Source of the DNA: Pseudarthrobacter phenanthrenivorans
Lineage (GTDB): Bacteria; Actinomycetota; Actinomycetes; Actinomycetales; Micrococcaceae
DNA length: 64,000 nt
Direction of reading: 5' to 3'
NCBI RefSeq assembly: GCF_000813845.1
Contig: NZ_JWTB01000039.1
Span: 1-64,000 of the forward strand
The translations under genes and the position numbers were made by a program. The notes beneath the pieces were generated by a model. That model was not told the origin of the DNA, ran no database searches, and saw nothing but the letters and a program-made list of their open reading frames with translations. Positions 32,200 through 40,562 of the stretch are shown one piece after another; position 1 is the first letter of the stretch, and the number at the start of each line of letters is the position of its first letter.

Positions 32200-32628
32200 C
32201 TAGGTGCCGATCTCCTGCTTCCCGTGCTGGTGGGTCTCAATTTCGATCTTCCGCGGCTTGGCCTGCTCCGCCACCGGAATCCGCAGGGTGAGGACACCTT
32301 GGTCGTAACTGGCCTTGATCTTCTCGGTGTCCAGGGTGTCACCCAGGATGAGCTGCCGGCTGAAGACGCCGCGGGGGCGTTCCGAAGCCACCAGTTCCAC
32401 GTTGGGCTGCGTGGGATCCTTGCGCTCGGCCCGCACCGTCAGGACGTTCTTTTCGACGTTCAGGTCCAGGGACTCCACCTTCACGCCGGGAAGGTCGAAC
32501 GCGACCACGAATTCGCCGTCTTCCTGCCAGGCGTCCATAGGCATGGCCGCCGGGCGTGCAGCGGTTCCAAAGACCTGCTGCGTGAGCCGGTCCAGCTCAC
32601 GGAACGGGTCGGTACGCATCAACATCAT
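32200..32628 (-). CDS. Small heat-shock protein, Hsp20/alpha-crystallin family
   Basis: A 142-residue holdase-type chaperone. The alpha-crystallin domain spans about residues 33-135 with EFVVAFDLPGVKVESLDLNVEKNVLTVRAER-type strands and the closing GVLTLRIPVAEQAKPRKIEI. It prevents aggregation of unfolded proteins. AAGGAG lies 8 nt before ATG 32628. It is divergent from an HspR-like MerR regulator, the usual heat-shock repressor arrangement in actinobacteria. Confidence 0.93.
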   Translation of the reverse strand: MMLMRTDPFRELDRLTQQVFGTAARPAAMPMDAWQEDGEFVVAFDLPGVKVESLDLNVEKNVLTVRAERKDPTQPNVELVASERPRGVFSRQLILGDTLDTEKIKASYDQGVLTLRIPVAEQAKPRKIEIETHQHGKQEIGT

Positions 32629-32663
32629 TTCCCACTCCTTCGGCTTCCAAGTGTTGATCTGCG

Positions 32664-32702
32664 TCTATCCAGCACCGCCTAATCTATGGTGGTGGATATA
32701 GA
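32664..32702. promoter_or_regulatory. Imperfect inverted repeat between hsp20 and the MerR gene
   Basis: TCTATCCAGCACC (32664-32676) faces GGTGGTGGATATAGA (32688-32702). It lies in the AT-richer 137-nt divergent gap. It does not match the known HAIR element (CTTGAGT-N7-ACTCAAG), so it may be a variant operator of the adjacent regulator. Confidence 0.4.
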
Positions 32703-32765
32703 TTTTTTATAGCACTCGTGGGAAACTGAAGCAAGGCAGCCGACAGGCGTTTTTGGGAGGGAAAT

Positions 32766-33083
32766 ATGGCAGATCCGGACGGAGGAAAAGCCGCCCGTTC
32801 GCCAGGGTCACGGGCGCTGTATGCCATCTCGGTGGCGGCCGAGCTGACCGGGACCGGCCAGCAGAACATCAGGCTGTATGAGACCAAAGGCCTGCTGACG
32901 CCATCACGGACGGCCGGCGGAACACGCCAGTACAGCGACGATGACATCGCCGTACTGATGCGCATCGGCCAACTCCTCGAACAGGGACTGAACCTGGCAG
33001 GCGTTGCCAAGGTCCTGGAACTGGAGGCGGCGAACATGAAACTGCACCGTGCCCTCAAGCGCGCCAGGTCGCGGCAGCAGTAA
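32766..33083 (+). CDS. MerR-family regulator, HspR-like
   Basis: A 105-residue protein with a MerR-type helix-turn-helix: YAISVAAELTGTGQQNIRLYETKGLLTPSRTAGGTRQYSDDDIAVL followed by a short dimerisation helix containing GLNLAGVAKVLELE, the phrase typical of HspR. No effector domain or metal cysteines are present. GGGAGG precedes ATG 32766. Divergent from hsp20 and the J-domain gene, it probably represses them and itself. Confidence 0.8.
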   Translation: MADPDGGKAARSPGSRALYAISVAAELTGTGQQNIRLYETKGLLTPSRTAGGTRQYSDDDIAVLMRIGQLLEQGLNLAGVAKVLELEAANMKLHRALKRARSRQQ

Positions 33084-33129
33084 GCCGGCCGCTTCAGCGG
33101 TGCCCCTCGCAGCTATCCCCAACTGCCGG

Positions 33130-33927
33130 TTACTCGCGGGGCAGTTCGGCCTTCGACAGTTCTCCGGTGACCGGCTCGCCCGGAATCCTCGCTGTCCGCC
33201 AGGTATCGAGCGCGATGACCCCGCCGAGGATAAGCAGCGACAGCGAGAAGGACGCGAGCGCATCCGTGGTCCAGTGATATCCCAGGTACAGCCGGCTGAC
33301 GATGGCCAGGAAGATTCCGATGCCGGCGCCGACGAATCCAAGCACCGCCGCCCGCCGGTTCCGGCGACGGGAAAAGATCAGGTAGGCCCCCACCAGCAGG
33401 AAGTCGCAGGCACCCAGGACATGCCCGGACGGGAATGAGAAGGTCTGGTCCGCCCCGAAGAGCATCTGGTCCACTGGCGGCCGGGAGCGCTGGACGATAT
33501 GCAGGATGATCTGCGAAACGATGACCCCGGTCAGCATGGCGGACGCGAGCAGGATGGGCCGCCACGCGTGCTTGGCCGCGAATCCCCAGACCAGGATCAC
33601 CACCAGGACGATGATCGGCAGTGCGATGGGGCCAAACAGCACCGCCAGGAAGATCATGACGGCTGTGAGGGCGCCTGAACGCGTTGTCAGCAGCGCTTCG
33701 CGCACCGGGGCATCGACAACAGAAATGCCGTCAGCCTGCACCACGCTGACCAGGATGGCGATGAAGAGGGCCAGCCCCACCACGGCCAGGATGACGGATG
33801 CGCGGTAGAGGCGCCGCCGGTCTGCAGGGTCCACATACCGTTCCTCAACCACGAACTTCTCGTGGAAGGCATGCCACCTGCCGGTATTCTGTTCCGTGAC
33901 TGCGGACCCTGCTGATTTCTGTGCCAC
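33130..33927 (-). CDS. PAP2-family membrane phosphatase
   Basis: A 265-residue protein with about six membrane segments and the PAP2 signatures: RSRPP (residues 147-151), FPSGH (165-169) and SRLYLGYHWTTD (211-222). The lysine normally found at the start of the first motif is not at its usual place. It would dephosphorylate a lipid such as undecaprenyl pyrophosphate or phosphatidate at the outer membrane face. It starts at GTG 33927 with no clear ribosome binding site. Confidence 0.88.
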   Translation of the reverse strand: MAQKSAGSAVTEQNTGRWHAFHEKFVVEERYVDPADRRRLYRASVILAVVGLALFIAILVSVVQADGISVVDAPVREALLTTRSGALTAVMIFLAVLFGPIALPIIVLVVILVWGFAAKHAWRPILLASAMLTGVIVSQIILHIVQRSRPPVDQMLFGADQTFSFPSGHVLGACDFLLVGAYLIFSRRRNRRAAVLGFVGAGIGIFLAIVSRLYLGYHWTTDALASFSLSLLILGGVIALDTWRTARIPGEPVTGELSKAELPRE

Positions 33928-34023
33928 TGTGCTGCCCGTCCCTATGCCGCGGTGAACGCGTGCCGTGATGATTGCCTAGGCTGAAGATTATCCCGGGAAC
34001 GGACCAATCACTCCATCACGCGG

Positions 34024-35844
34024 TCAGAACGATCCGGTGGTGAACTGCCAGCTGCGGCTTGCGAGGGGGTTGCCCGCGAGGTCGCGGATGCCGGCTGCTC
34101 CCCCGGCCAGCGTCAGCGTATAGCGGGTCTTGGCGGCCAGGGGTTCCTGCGGGTCCAGGATCCACTGGTTGGTGGTTCCGTTGCGGTAGACGGTTGCTGC
34201 CACGATGCTTCCGGTGGCGGCGTTCTTCAGGGTGAAGGTGCTGGTGCCCACGCCCTGGACTGCCTCGCTGAAGGTGGCGCTGGCGTTGCTGCTTCGGCGG
34301 ACCAGGAGGGCATTGCTGCCGGGTGAGTAGCTGGTGACAGTGGGTGCCGGGCCTGTTGTGAACGACCAGCTGGTTGTAACCAGCGGCGTGCCTGCCGCAT
34401 CCCGGATTGCCGAGCTTCCGCCCACCAGGGTGGCGGTATAGGTTGCGTCGGCGGCCAGGGTGGCAGCCGGATCAAGCGTGGCCGTCCTGGTGGTGGAGTT
34501 GTACGTGACGGCAGCCGCGATGGTGCTGCCTGCCGCGTTCCTGAGGACGAAGGTTCCTCCGGAGACGCCCTGGACATCGGTGCCGAACGTAGCTGCCACG
34601 TTGCTTCCCGTGGCCACTGCCGTGGCGTTCGCAGCGGGCGATACAGCGCTGGCCGTCGGGGCAGGGACCGGGGCAGGGCCGGGAGCGGTTGCGCCCGTTC
34701 CGGTATACAGCAGGCGGTTCGGGGTGCCCGTGGTGGCGCCGCTGATCACGCCGGACGTGGCGTTGGAGACCAGAGCCGCGGCAACGTCGGCCGGGGCCAG
34801 GGCCGGGTTTTGCGACAGCAGCACGGCGGCGGCGCCGGTGGTGTGGGGGGCGGCCATGGAGGTTCCGGACATGGATGCCGTGGCAGTGGTGGAGGTGTAG
34901 TAGTCGGAGGTGATGCCGACGCCGGGCGCGTAGAGGTCTACGCAGGATCCGAAATTGGAGAACGATGCCTGTTTGTCGCCCGAGTCGCTGGCCGCGACCG
35001 TGACGGCGCCGGGGACGCGGGCGGGCGAACCGGTGCAGGCGTCCACGGCGGAGTTGCCGGCCGCGACAACCGTGGTCACGCCGTCGTTCAGGACCGCCTG
35101 GATGGCGCTGTCCACGGTGCTGCTGGCGGCTCCGCCGAGGCTGAGGTTGGCGACAGCGGGCGTTCCGGCGGCGTGGTTGGCCGCGATCCAGTCCAGGCCG
35201 GCGACGACGTCGGAGTTGTAGCCGGATCCGCTGCAGTCGAGAACCCTCACCGGCACCAGGGTGGCGCTCTTGGCGATCCCGTAGGTGGCCCCGGCGACAG
35301 TGCCGGCTACGTGGGTTCCGTGGCCGTTGCAGTCCGTGGTGCCATTGCCGTCCGCCACCGCTGTCCAGCCGGCAGCCACCCGGCCGCCGAAGTCGGTGTG
35401 CGCGGCCAGGATGCCCGTGTCCACCACATATGCGGTGACTCCCGCGCCGGCGGCGGTCCAGGAGTAGGAGCCGGAGAGGGGAAGGGCCCGCTGGTCTGAC
35501 CGGTCCAGTCCCCAGGGGGCTGGCTGCTCGGTGGCCGAGATCTTGACGGGGGCGTCGGGCTCCACGGACAGCACCTTCCCGGATTTGGCAAGGGCTGCTG
35601 CCTGGGCAGGGTTTGCGGTGACGACGGCGCCGCGGATCGCATGCTCGAAGGTACGGCCGACGGCGAGGCCCTGGCCGCGCAGTCCGGACACCTCTGCGGC
35701 CACGTCGGCAGTGGCGGCGTACTGGATGATGTAGCGGCCGGTTGGGCTGCCGGAATCGCCGGGCACCGCTGGGGCAGCGGCTGCGGGCAGGGACACCGCG
35801 GAAAGGGCGGTTGCGGAGAGCAGGGCCGTGAGGACGGGCGGCAC
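34024..35844 (-). CDS. Secreted subtilisin-like serine protease with two Ig-like domains
   Basis: A 606-residue S8 peptidase. An N-terminal hydrophobic segment ending in AAAAPA is a signal peptide, residues about 35-104 are an I9 propeptide inhibitor, and the catalytic triad is D142 (VVDTGI), H175 (GHGTHVAGT) and S329 (SGTSMAAPH). After the catalytic domain come a Pro/Ala linker and two Big_5-type Ig-like domains (about 398-500 and 502-606), which may bind the wall or substrate. The annotated start is GTG 35844, which leaves the signal peptide without N-terminal positive charge; an ATT six codons upstream with AAGGA eight nt before it would add Arg residues. Confidence 0.92.
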   Translation of the reverse strand: MPPVLTALLSATALSAVSLPAAAAPAVPGDSGSPTGRYIIQYAATADVAAEVSGLRGQGLAVGRTFEHAIRGAVVTANPAQAAALAKSGKVLSVEPDAPVKISATEQPAPWGLDRSDQRALPLSGSYSWTAAGAGVTAYVVDTGILAAHTDFGGRVAAGWTAVADGNGTTDCNGHGTHVAGTVAGATYGIAKSATLVPVRVLDCSGSGYNSDVVAGLDWIAANHAAGTPAVANLSLGGAASSTVDSAIQAVLNDGVTTVVAAGNSAVDACTGSPARVPGAVTVAASDSGDKQASFSNFGSCVDLYAPGVGITSDYYTSTTATASMSGTSMAAPHTTGAAAVLLSQNPALAPADVAAALVSNATSGVISGATTGTPNRLLYTGTGATAPGPAPVPAPTASAVSPAANATAVATGSNVAATFGTDVQGVSGGTFVLRNAAGSTIAAAVTYNSTTRTATLDPAATLAADATYTATLVGGSSAIRDAAGTPLVTTSWSFTTGPAPTVTSYSPGSNALLVRRSSNASATFSEAVQGVGTSTFTLKNAATGSIVAATVYRNGTTNQWILDPQEPLAAKTRYTLTLAGGAAGIRDLAGNPLASRSWQFTTGSF

Positions 35845-35952
35845 GAAGGATCGGGTACGAATTTTGGGGGTCCTTGAGGTAGCGGGGCGGGCCGGCCGGG
35901 ACGGGCAAATCCACCCCGGTTACCGGCAACCTGTTGGCTGTACCAAAAGGAT

Positions 35953-35983
35953 AGGAGCCGGAAGCGCACTGCTTCCGGCTCCT
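35953..35983 (-). terminator. Intrinsic-type terminator after the epimerase gene
   Basis: 13-bp perfect arms (AGGAGCCGGAAGC and its complement) around a 5-nt loop, followed on the minus strand by ATCCTTTT. It ends the adenylate kinase/epimerase unit before the protease gene. Confidence 0.7.
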
Positions 35984-36038
35984 TGGATGATCCTGTGCCA
36001 ACCCTTGGCGATTCCTGCGGGCCGGCGTTTTTGACCGC

Positions 36039-36929
36039 TTATTCCTGGCTTTCGGCACCGCCGCCGGTGGTGCCCGTTCCTTCCGGCACGTGGTTCCGCC
36101 AGCTGTGCTCGGGCTCGAAGCCGAGGAGGCGCCGCGCCTTGTCGATGGACAGCATGGTCTCGTGCTCGCCCAGTTCCTTGGTGACCTTCACCGCGGGGAA
36201 GACCTCGGCGGCAAGGCTGGCGCTGGACCGGCTCATCACCGTATCCGCGTTGGCAATGATGAAGGCCTCGAATCCCGGCTTGGCGTTCTCCAGGGCCCGC
36301 ACCACGGCCTGGGCGCCGTCGCGGCCGTCGATGTAACCCCACAGGTTCCACTTCCGCAGGGTCGCGTCCGCATCGAACGAGGGGAACCGGGCATAATCGG
36401 CCTCGTCCATGACGTTGGAGAAACGCAGGCCGGTGATGCTGAGTTCGGGGTCCCACCGCGTCATCTCCACGGCCATCTGCTCCTCCAGCCGCTTCACCAG
36501 TGAGTAGGTGCTCTCCGGCCGCGGCGGGTATTCCTCATCCACCGGAATGTAGGGCGGATCGATGTCGAACGGCAGCCCCAGGACTGTCTCGCTGGACGCG
36601 TAGACGACCTTCTTGATGCCGGCGCGCCGCGCCGCCTGGAAGACGTTGTAGGTGGACAGCATGTTGTTCTCGAACGTGGCTGCGTCCGGCAGGATACCCG
36701 GGGCGGGGATGGCTCCCAGGTGGACGACGGCGTCGAACCCCTCATGCCGGTCATCCACGCCCAGGAGTGCATCCACAACCTGGCCGTAGTTGCGCAGGTC
36801 GACCACCAGCAGGCCCGGATTCCGGTCCCCTGCCCGGTCCAGGTTGAGGACCTGGTGCCCGTCCCCGGTGAGCCGGCGCACTACATGGCGTCCAAGTTTT
36901 CCGCTTCCGCCAGTAACGGCAATTCTCAT
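36039..36929 (-). CDS. NAD-dependent epimerase/dehydratase-family protein
   Basis: A 296-residue extended short-chain dehydrogenase. The NAD-binding GGSGKLGRHV is at residues 7-16 and VHLGAIPAPG follows. The catalytic Tyr and Lys are in STYSLVKRLEEQ (YxxxK) and the Ser in VYASSETVLG. It acts on a nucleotide sugar or another sugar derivative that cannot be specified. It is 46 nt downstream of the adenylate kinase gene, and the two probably share a transcript ending at the hairpin 35953-35983. Confidence 0.88.
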   Translation of the reverse strand: MRIAVTGGSGKLGRHVVRRLTGDGHQVLNLDRAGDRNPGLLVVDLRNYGQVVDALLGVDDRHEGFDAVVHLGAIPAPGILPDAATFENNMLSTYNVFQAARRAGIKKVVYASSETVLGLPFDIDPPYIPVDEEYPPRPESTYSLVKRLEEQMAVEMTRWDPELSITGLRFSNVMDEADYARFPSFDADATLRKWNLWGYIDGRDGAQAVVRALENAKPGFEAFIIANADTVMSRSSASLAAEVFPAVKVTKELGEHETMLSIDKARRLLGFEPEHSWRNHVPEGTGTTGGGAESQE

Positions 36930-36975
36930 CAGTGGTTCCTTCTGTTGGGTCAGCGTTTCACGTGCGGTGCTTGGG

Positions 36976-37569
36976 TCAGGCCGGCGGCCGGGGAGAGGCC
37001 AGGAACTTTTCGACGGCGGCGATCGCCCAACCCGTGATCTCCCCCGGGTCGCCGCTGCCGTTGACGGACACCAGGATGCCCCGGCGCGCGTACACCGAGA
37101 CTACTTCATGGGTTTCCCGGTGGTAGAGGTCAAGGCGGCGACGGAAGACGTCCACGGTGTCGTCAGTCCGTCCCTGCTCGAGCGCCCGCCGGCGCATGCG
37201 CTGTTCCAGTTCCGCGTCGGGCGCCTGCAACTCAATGACAACATCCAGGCTGCAGCCCTGCGAGGCGAGCATGGTGTCCAGTTCTGCCGCCTGTGGCGCG
37301 GTGCGGGGGTATCCGTCCAGCAGGAACCCCTGGCGGACATCATGGTCCAGGAGTCGGTCCTTGACCAGGGCGTTGGTGAGGTGGTCCGGGACGAACTGTC
37401 CGCCGTCGAGATAGCCTGCAGCCTTGTTGCCAAGCTCCGTCTCCCGGGCGACGTTGCTCCGGAAGATATCCCCGGTGGAAACGGCAGGAACTCCGAAGTG
37501 GCGGGCCAGGCGTTCGGCCTGCGTCCCCTTGCCGGAGCCCGGCGGACCGATGATGAGAAGCCTGGTCAT
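36976..37569 (-). CDS. adk: Adenylate kinase, short-lid type
   Basis: A 197-residue nucleoside monophosphate kinase: P-loop GPPGSGKGTQ (residues 8-17), STGDIFR, QGFLLDGYPRT, and a short lid region (RRALEQGRTDDTVDVFRRRL) without zinc cysteines. It interconverts ATP+AMP and 2 ADP. ATG 37569 is favoured because AAGGAC lies 8 nt before it, while the alternative ATG 37575 is too close. The main adk of actinobacteria normally sits by secY; here there are no ribosomal genes, so this is probably a second copy. Confidence 0.85.
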   Translation of the reverse strand: MTRLLIIGPPGSGKGTQAERLARHFGVPAVSTGDIFRSNVARETELGNKAAGYLDGGQFVPDHLTNALVKDRLLDHDVRQGFLLDGYPRTAPQAAELDTMLASQGCSLDVVIELQAPDAELEQRMRRRALEQGRTDDTVDVFRRRLDLYHRETHEVVSVYARRGILVSVNGSGDPGEITGWAIAAVEKFLASPRPPA

Positions 37570-37824
37570 GTTCATGTCCTTCCCCCACGGCGGGTCCCGC
37601 TTCATTCTGCCCGCTGCCGCGCTTCGGCACCAGCCTCCGGCAGGGACGGGCCGGCCGGTGTGACGCCTTCCTGCCTGTGCGGTTGTATATACTCTGGTTA
37701 TCGGTTTAGCAGCAGGCCGTTGGAAAGTTCGTCGATCCAGCGACCATCACCGGCCCCTGCCCAGCAGCGGGGTGTTGGTGCGTTGCGGGCTCGTTTTGAC
37801 CTGAGCGAATGGCACCAGAAAACC

Positions 37825-38568
37825 GTGGCCAGCGAGTCAACAGCAAAAACCGATACATCCGTTAGTGAACACCTGCATGAACTGGTCCTCAACAGCTCCG
37901 ATGTTGAGGACTTCCTCAATGAGCTGGCGCGGGTGTCCGCGCGCAATCTCTCCGAGCCGGGCGATGAGATGCTCTGCGCCATCACCCTGCTCCGGCAGCG
38001 GAAAGCTGCCACCATCGCCAGCAGCAGCGAGGAAGCGACGTCCCTAGGGCGGCTGGAACACCGGTTCTCCGAGACCCCCGGCATGACGGCATCCACTTCC
38101 CAGGAAACTGTCCACGCTCCCGACCTTGCCCAGGACGACCGGTGGCCGGATTATGCCGCCGCCGTGGCCGGCCACGGGGTCCGTTCCGTCGCAGCGGTTC
38201 CGTTCCGGCTGGAGGGGGAAACCAAGGCGGCGCTGCTGCTGTATTCCCGCCGTCCCCATCGTTTTGAAGGCCGTGTGCTGGAGTTTGCCGAGGATTTCGT
38301 GCGGCAGACATCGCTGGCACTCAGGCTTGCAGTGCGGTTTGCGCACTACAGTGAGACGGCCGCGAACCTCCGCGCCACGTTGGAGTCCCGGACCGTTATC
38401 GACATGGCAGTGGGCATCATCATGGCGCAGAACCGGTGCAGCCAGCAGGACGCGTTCGAGATCCTGCGGACGGCCTCCAGCACCCGGAACACCAAGCTGC
38501 ACGAGGTGGCGGCCGCAGTGGTCAACGCCTTGGGGCAGGGCCCGGCGCGGACACACTACGACGGCTAG
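37825..38568 (+). CDS. GAF-ANTAR domain regulator
   Basis: A 247-residue protein with a GAF sensor domain (about 20-165; SEHLHELVLNSSDVEDFLNEL, then ITLLRQRKAATIASSS) and a C-terminal ANTAR domain (LESRTVIDMAVGIIMAQNRCSQQDAFEILRTASS). ANTAR proteins bind paired RNA hairpins and cause antitermination. The start is uncertain: GTG 37825 begins the conserved part but lacks a ribosome binding site, and the frame stays open far upstream. A related protein is encoded at 56913-57647. The ligand of the GAF domain is unknown. Confidence 0.85.
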   Translation: MASESTAKTDTSVSEHLHELVLNSSDVEDFLNELARVSARNLSEPGDEMLCAITLLRQRKAATIASSSEEATSLGRLEHRFSETPGMTASTSQETVHAPDLAQDDRWPDYAAAVAGHGVRSVAAVPFRLEGETKAALLLYSRRPHRFEGRVLEFAEDFVRQTSLALRLAVRFAHYSETAANLRATLESRTVIDMAVGIIMAQNRCSQQDAFEILRTASSTRNTKLHEVAAAVVNALGQGPARTHYDG

Positions 38569-38633
38569 GCGGAAAATCCCCGCCGCTTCCCCGGCGCCGG
38601 TAGACTGGTGCCAACTTTTCGCCGGGGGGCTTG

Positions 38634-39074
38634 ATGGAACAGCAGCGTGTTTGCCTTGTCGTGGAAGACAACGACGATATCCGTGGACTGATTGCCGTGG
38701 TCCTCTCGCGCGCCGGCTTCGAGGTGCGGGCAGTGGGCACGGGCGCGGAGGGCATTGCCGCCGCTGCTGATCCCGCCATTTCCCTGGTCACCCTGGACCT
38801 TGGCCTGCCGGACATGGACGGGCATGTGGTGGCCCGGGCCATCCGTGCCCTCAGCGAGGCTCCCCTGCTGTTCCTGTCGGCCCGGTCCGAGGAAGATGAC
38901 ATCCTGGCCGGCATGGCATCGGGTGCGGCCGCCTACCTCACCAAACCGTTCCGGCCAACCGAACTCAAGGAGCTCGCGCTGCAGCTGTGCCCTGCGGTTG
39001 TTGAGGCGTCCCCTGCCTCGCCACCGCCTGTTTCCGCGGCGCCGGTATCTCCGCTTCCTGTCTCACAGGAGTAG
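38634..39074 (+). CDS. Receiver-only response regulator
   Basis: A 146-residue protein made of one CheY-like receiver domain (VCLVVEDNDDIRG acidic pocket, phospho-acceptor Asp in LVTLDLGLPDMDG, Thr/Ser in FLSARSEED, Lys in YLTKPFRP) and a Pro/Ala/Ser-rich tail of about 25 residues in place of an output domain. It follows the GAF-ANTAR gene by 65 nt on the same strand, so they may form one signalling unit. No histidine kinase is nearby. ATG 38634 follows GGGGGG. Confidence 0.87.
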   Translation: MEQQRVCLVVEDNDDIRGLIAVVLSRAGFEVRAVGTGAEGIAAAADPAISLVTLDLGLPDMDGHVVARAIRALSEAPLLFLSARSEEDDILAGMASGAAAYLTKPFRPTELKELALQLCPAVVEASPASPPPVSAAPVSPLPVSQE

Positions 39075-39143
39075 CATCGCGGGCACATCCCGCTACAGCG
39101 CGTTGGCCGGGCGGCGGACCGCGCTGGTAATCATGCAAAGACA

Positions 39144-39175
39144 AACGGCGACGGCGGGATCCCGCCGTCGCCGTT
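39144..39175. terminator. Perfect 32-bp palindrome between convergent genes
   Basis: 16-bp arms around GGGATCCC between the receiver gene and the alpha/beta hydrolase gene; serves both directions. The GACGGCGGG stem end is shared with the hairpins at 55164 and 58254. Confidence 0.7.
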
Positions 39176-39186
39176 CACGTTCCGGT

Positions 39187-40026
39187 TTACTGCTTTGAGA
39201 GGAAGCCGAGCAGTGCCTCGTTGACTTCCGCGGCGTGCGTCCACAGCAGCCCATGCGGGGCGCCTTCAATCTCCACATACTCAGCGCCTGGCAGCGCCTT
39301 GGCAAAGAGGCGGCCGGTGGAGTCGATGGGCAGGATGTTGTCCGCGGTGCCGTGCACGATCAGCGCCGGGACATCGATCTTGGGGATGTCCTGGCGGAAG
39401 TCGGTGAGCCAGGTGGGCTGGGCGGCCACGGAGGCAGTGGCCCCCGCGCCGGTGGCCAGGTTCCAGCCGGCGTTCATCACTTCCTGGCTCAGGCGCGGGG
39501 TGCCCAGGAACGTGTCGGAGTTGTAGAAGTTCTTGAAGAATTCGGTGAAGAAGGCGTAGCGGTCCGCCGTGACTGCTTCCAGAAGGCCGTCGAACACGTC
39601 CTGCGGGACGCCGTCGGGGTTGTCATCGGTCTTGAGCAGGTAGGGCTCCAGGGAACCAAGGAACGCTGCCCGGGCCACGCGGGCGGAGCCGTAGGTGCCC
39701 AGGTAGCGGCCCACCTCGCCGGTGCCCATGGAGAAGCCCACCAGCACCACGTCATTCAGGTCCAGGGTGGTCAGCAGGCTGTTGAGGTCCGCCGCGAAAG
39801 TGTCGTAGTCATAGCCCTCGGCGGGCTTGCTGGACTTGCCGAAGCCGCGGCGGTCATAAGTGATGACCCGGTAGCCGGCTGCCAGCAGCGCCGCAGTCTG
39901 CTTTTCCCAGGATGATCCATCCAAGGGATAGCCGTGGATCAGCACGACGGGCTGGCCCGAGCCGTGGTCCTCGTAGTAGAGCTCGATATCAGTGCTGTTC
40001 TCAGTACCTACGGTGATGAAAGCCAT
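39187..40026 (-). CDS. Alpha/beta hydrolase (chloroperoxidase/esterase type)
   Basis: A 279-residue hydrolase of the cofactor-free haloperoxidase group. Seen are the oxyanion-hole HGYPLDGSSW, ITYDRRGFGKSS, nucleophile S99 in VGFSMG, the Asp in VHGTADNILP and His in EGAPHGLLWTH. These enzymes are serine esterases or perhydrolases; the halogenation reported for them is non-specific. It is monocistronic with a ribosome binding site (GAAAGGAATCACCCCCG) before ATG 40026. Confidence 0.9.
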   Translation of the reverse strand: MAFITVGTENSTDIELYYEDHGSGQPVVLIHGYPLDGSSWEKQTAALLAAGYRVITYDRRGFGKSSKPAEGYDYDTFAADLNSLLTTLDLNDVVLVGFSMGTGEVGRYLGTYGSARVARAAFLGSLEPYLLKTDDNPDGVPQDVFDGLLEAVTADRYAFFTEFFKNFYNSDTFLGTPRLSQEVMNAGWNLATGAGATASVAAQPTWLTDFRQDIPKIDVPALIVHGTADNILPIDSTGRLFAKALPGAEYVEIEGAPHGLLWTHAAEVNEALLGFLSKQ

Positions 40027-40178
40027 CGGGGGTGATTCCTTTCGAGACTGACCAAGCGGGAGGCAGGGCGCCCTGCCCGTGCACTTCCTACTCTAGGGGC
40101 GCCCGGGGCATGCGACGACGCCGGGAACCATGGCGGCCGCAGGGCAGGATGCGCCGCCCGGTGCAGCTGTGACACTAT

Positions 40179-40562
40179 ATGCGCATGAATGCAGATACGA
40201 ACGGTTGCTCCCTCGGGGTCGACAGCCAATACGTGGAACTGGCCGTGGAGGTATTTGCCATGTTGGCCGACGCCACCAGGGTGCGGATCATCCTGGCCCT
40301 CCGGGACGGCGAGATGGCGGTGGGCGCGCTGGCGGATGTGGTGGGCAAGTCCCCCGCGGCAGTGTCGCAGCACCTAGCCAAGATGCGCCTGGCAAGGATG
40401 GTCTCCACCCGCCAGGACGGAACCCGGGTGCTCTACCGGCTCGAGAACGAGCATGCCCGCCAGTTGGTGGCCGACGCCATCTTCCAGGCCGAGCACGCCC
40501 TTGGCGGAGAGCCGGCCCACCACCGCGCACAGCACCACCAGTTGCAGGGGAACGCCTCATGA
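40179..40562 (+). CDS. ArsR-family metal-responsive repressor
   Basis: A 127-residue winged helix protein: AMLADATRVRIILALRDGEMAVGALADVVGKSPAAVSQHLAKMRLARMVSTRQDGTRVLYRL is the classic ArsR/SmtB reading head. The C-terminus is His-rich (EPAHHRAQHHQ), as in zinc or cobalt sensors of the NmtR/CzrA type. Its stop overlaps the start of the cation exporter gene (ATGA), so it very likely represses that exporter until metal binds. Starts at 40179 and 40185 are both possible; an AT-rich TATAT just before suggests a leaderless or very short-leader message. Confidence 0.9.
   Translation: MRMNADTNGCSLGVDSQYVELAVEVFAMLADATRVRIILALRDGEMAVGALADVVGKSPAAVSQHLAKMRLARMVSTRQDGTRVLYRLENEHARQLVADAIFQAEHALGGEPAHHRAQHHQLQGNAS

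Noticed and set aside
32629..32765. Expected HAIR element for HspR.
   Set aside because: No CTTGAGT-N7-ACTCAAG match within two or three mismatches was seen; only the different inverted repeat at 32664-32702.
36790..37824. Open extension of the first GAF-ANTAR frame upstream of 37825.
   Set aside because: It runs antisense through the adenylate kinase and epimerase genes and has no similarity to GAF proteins.
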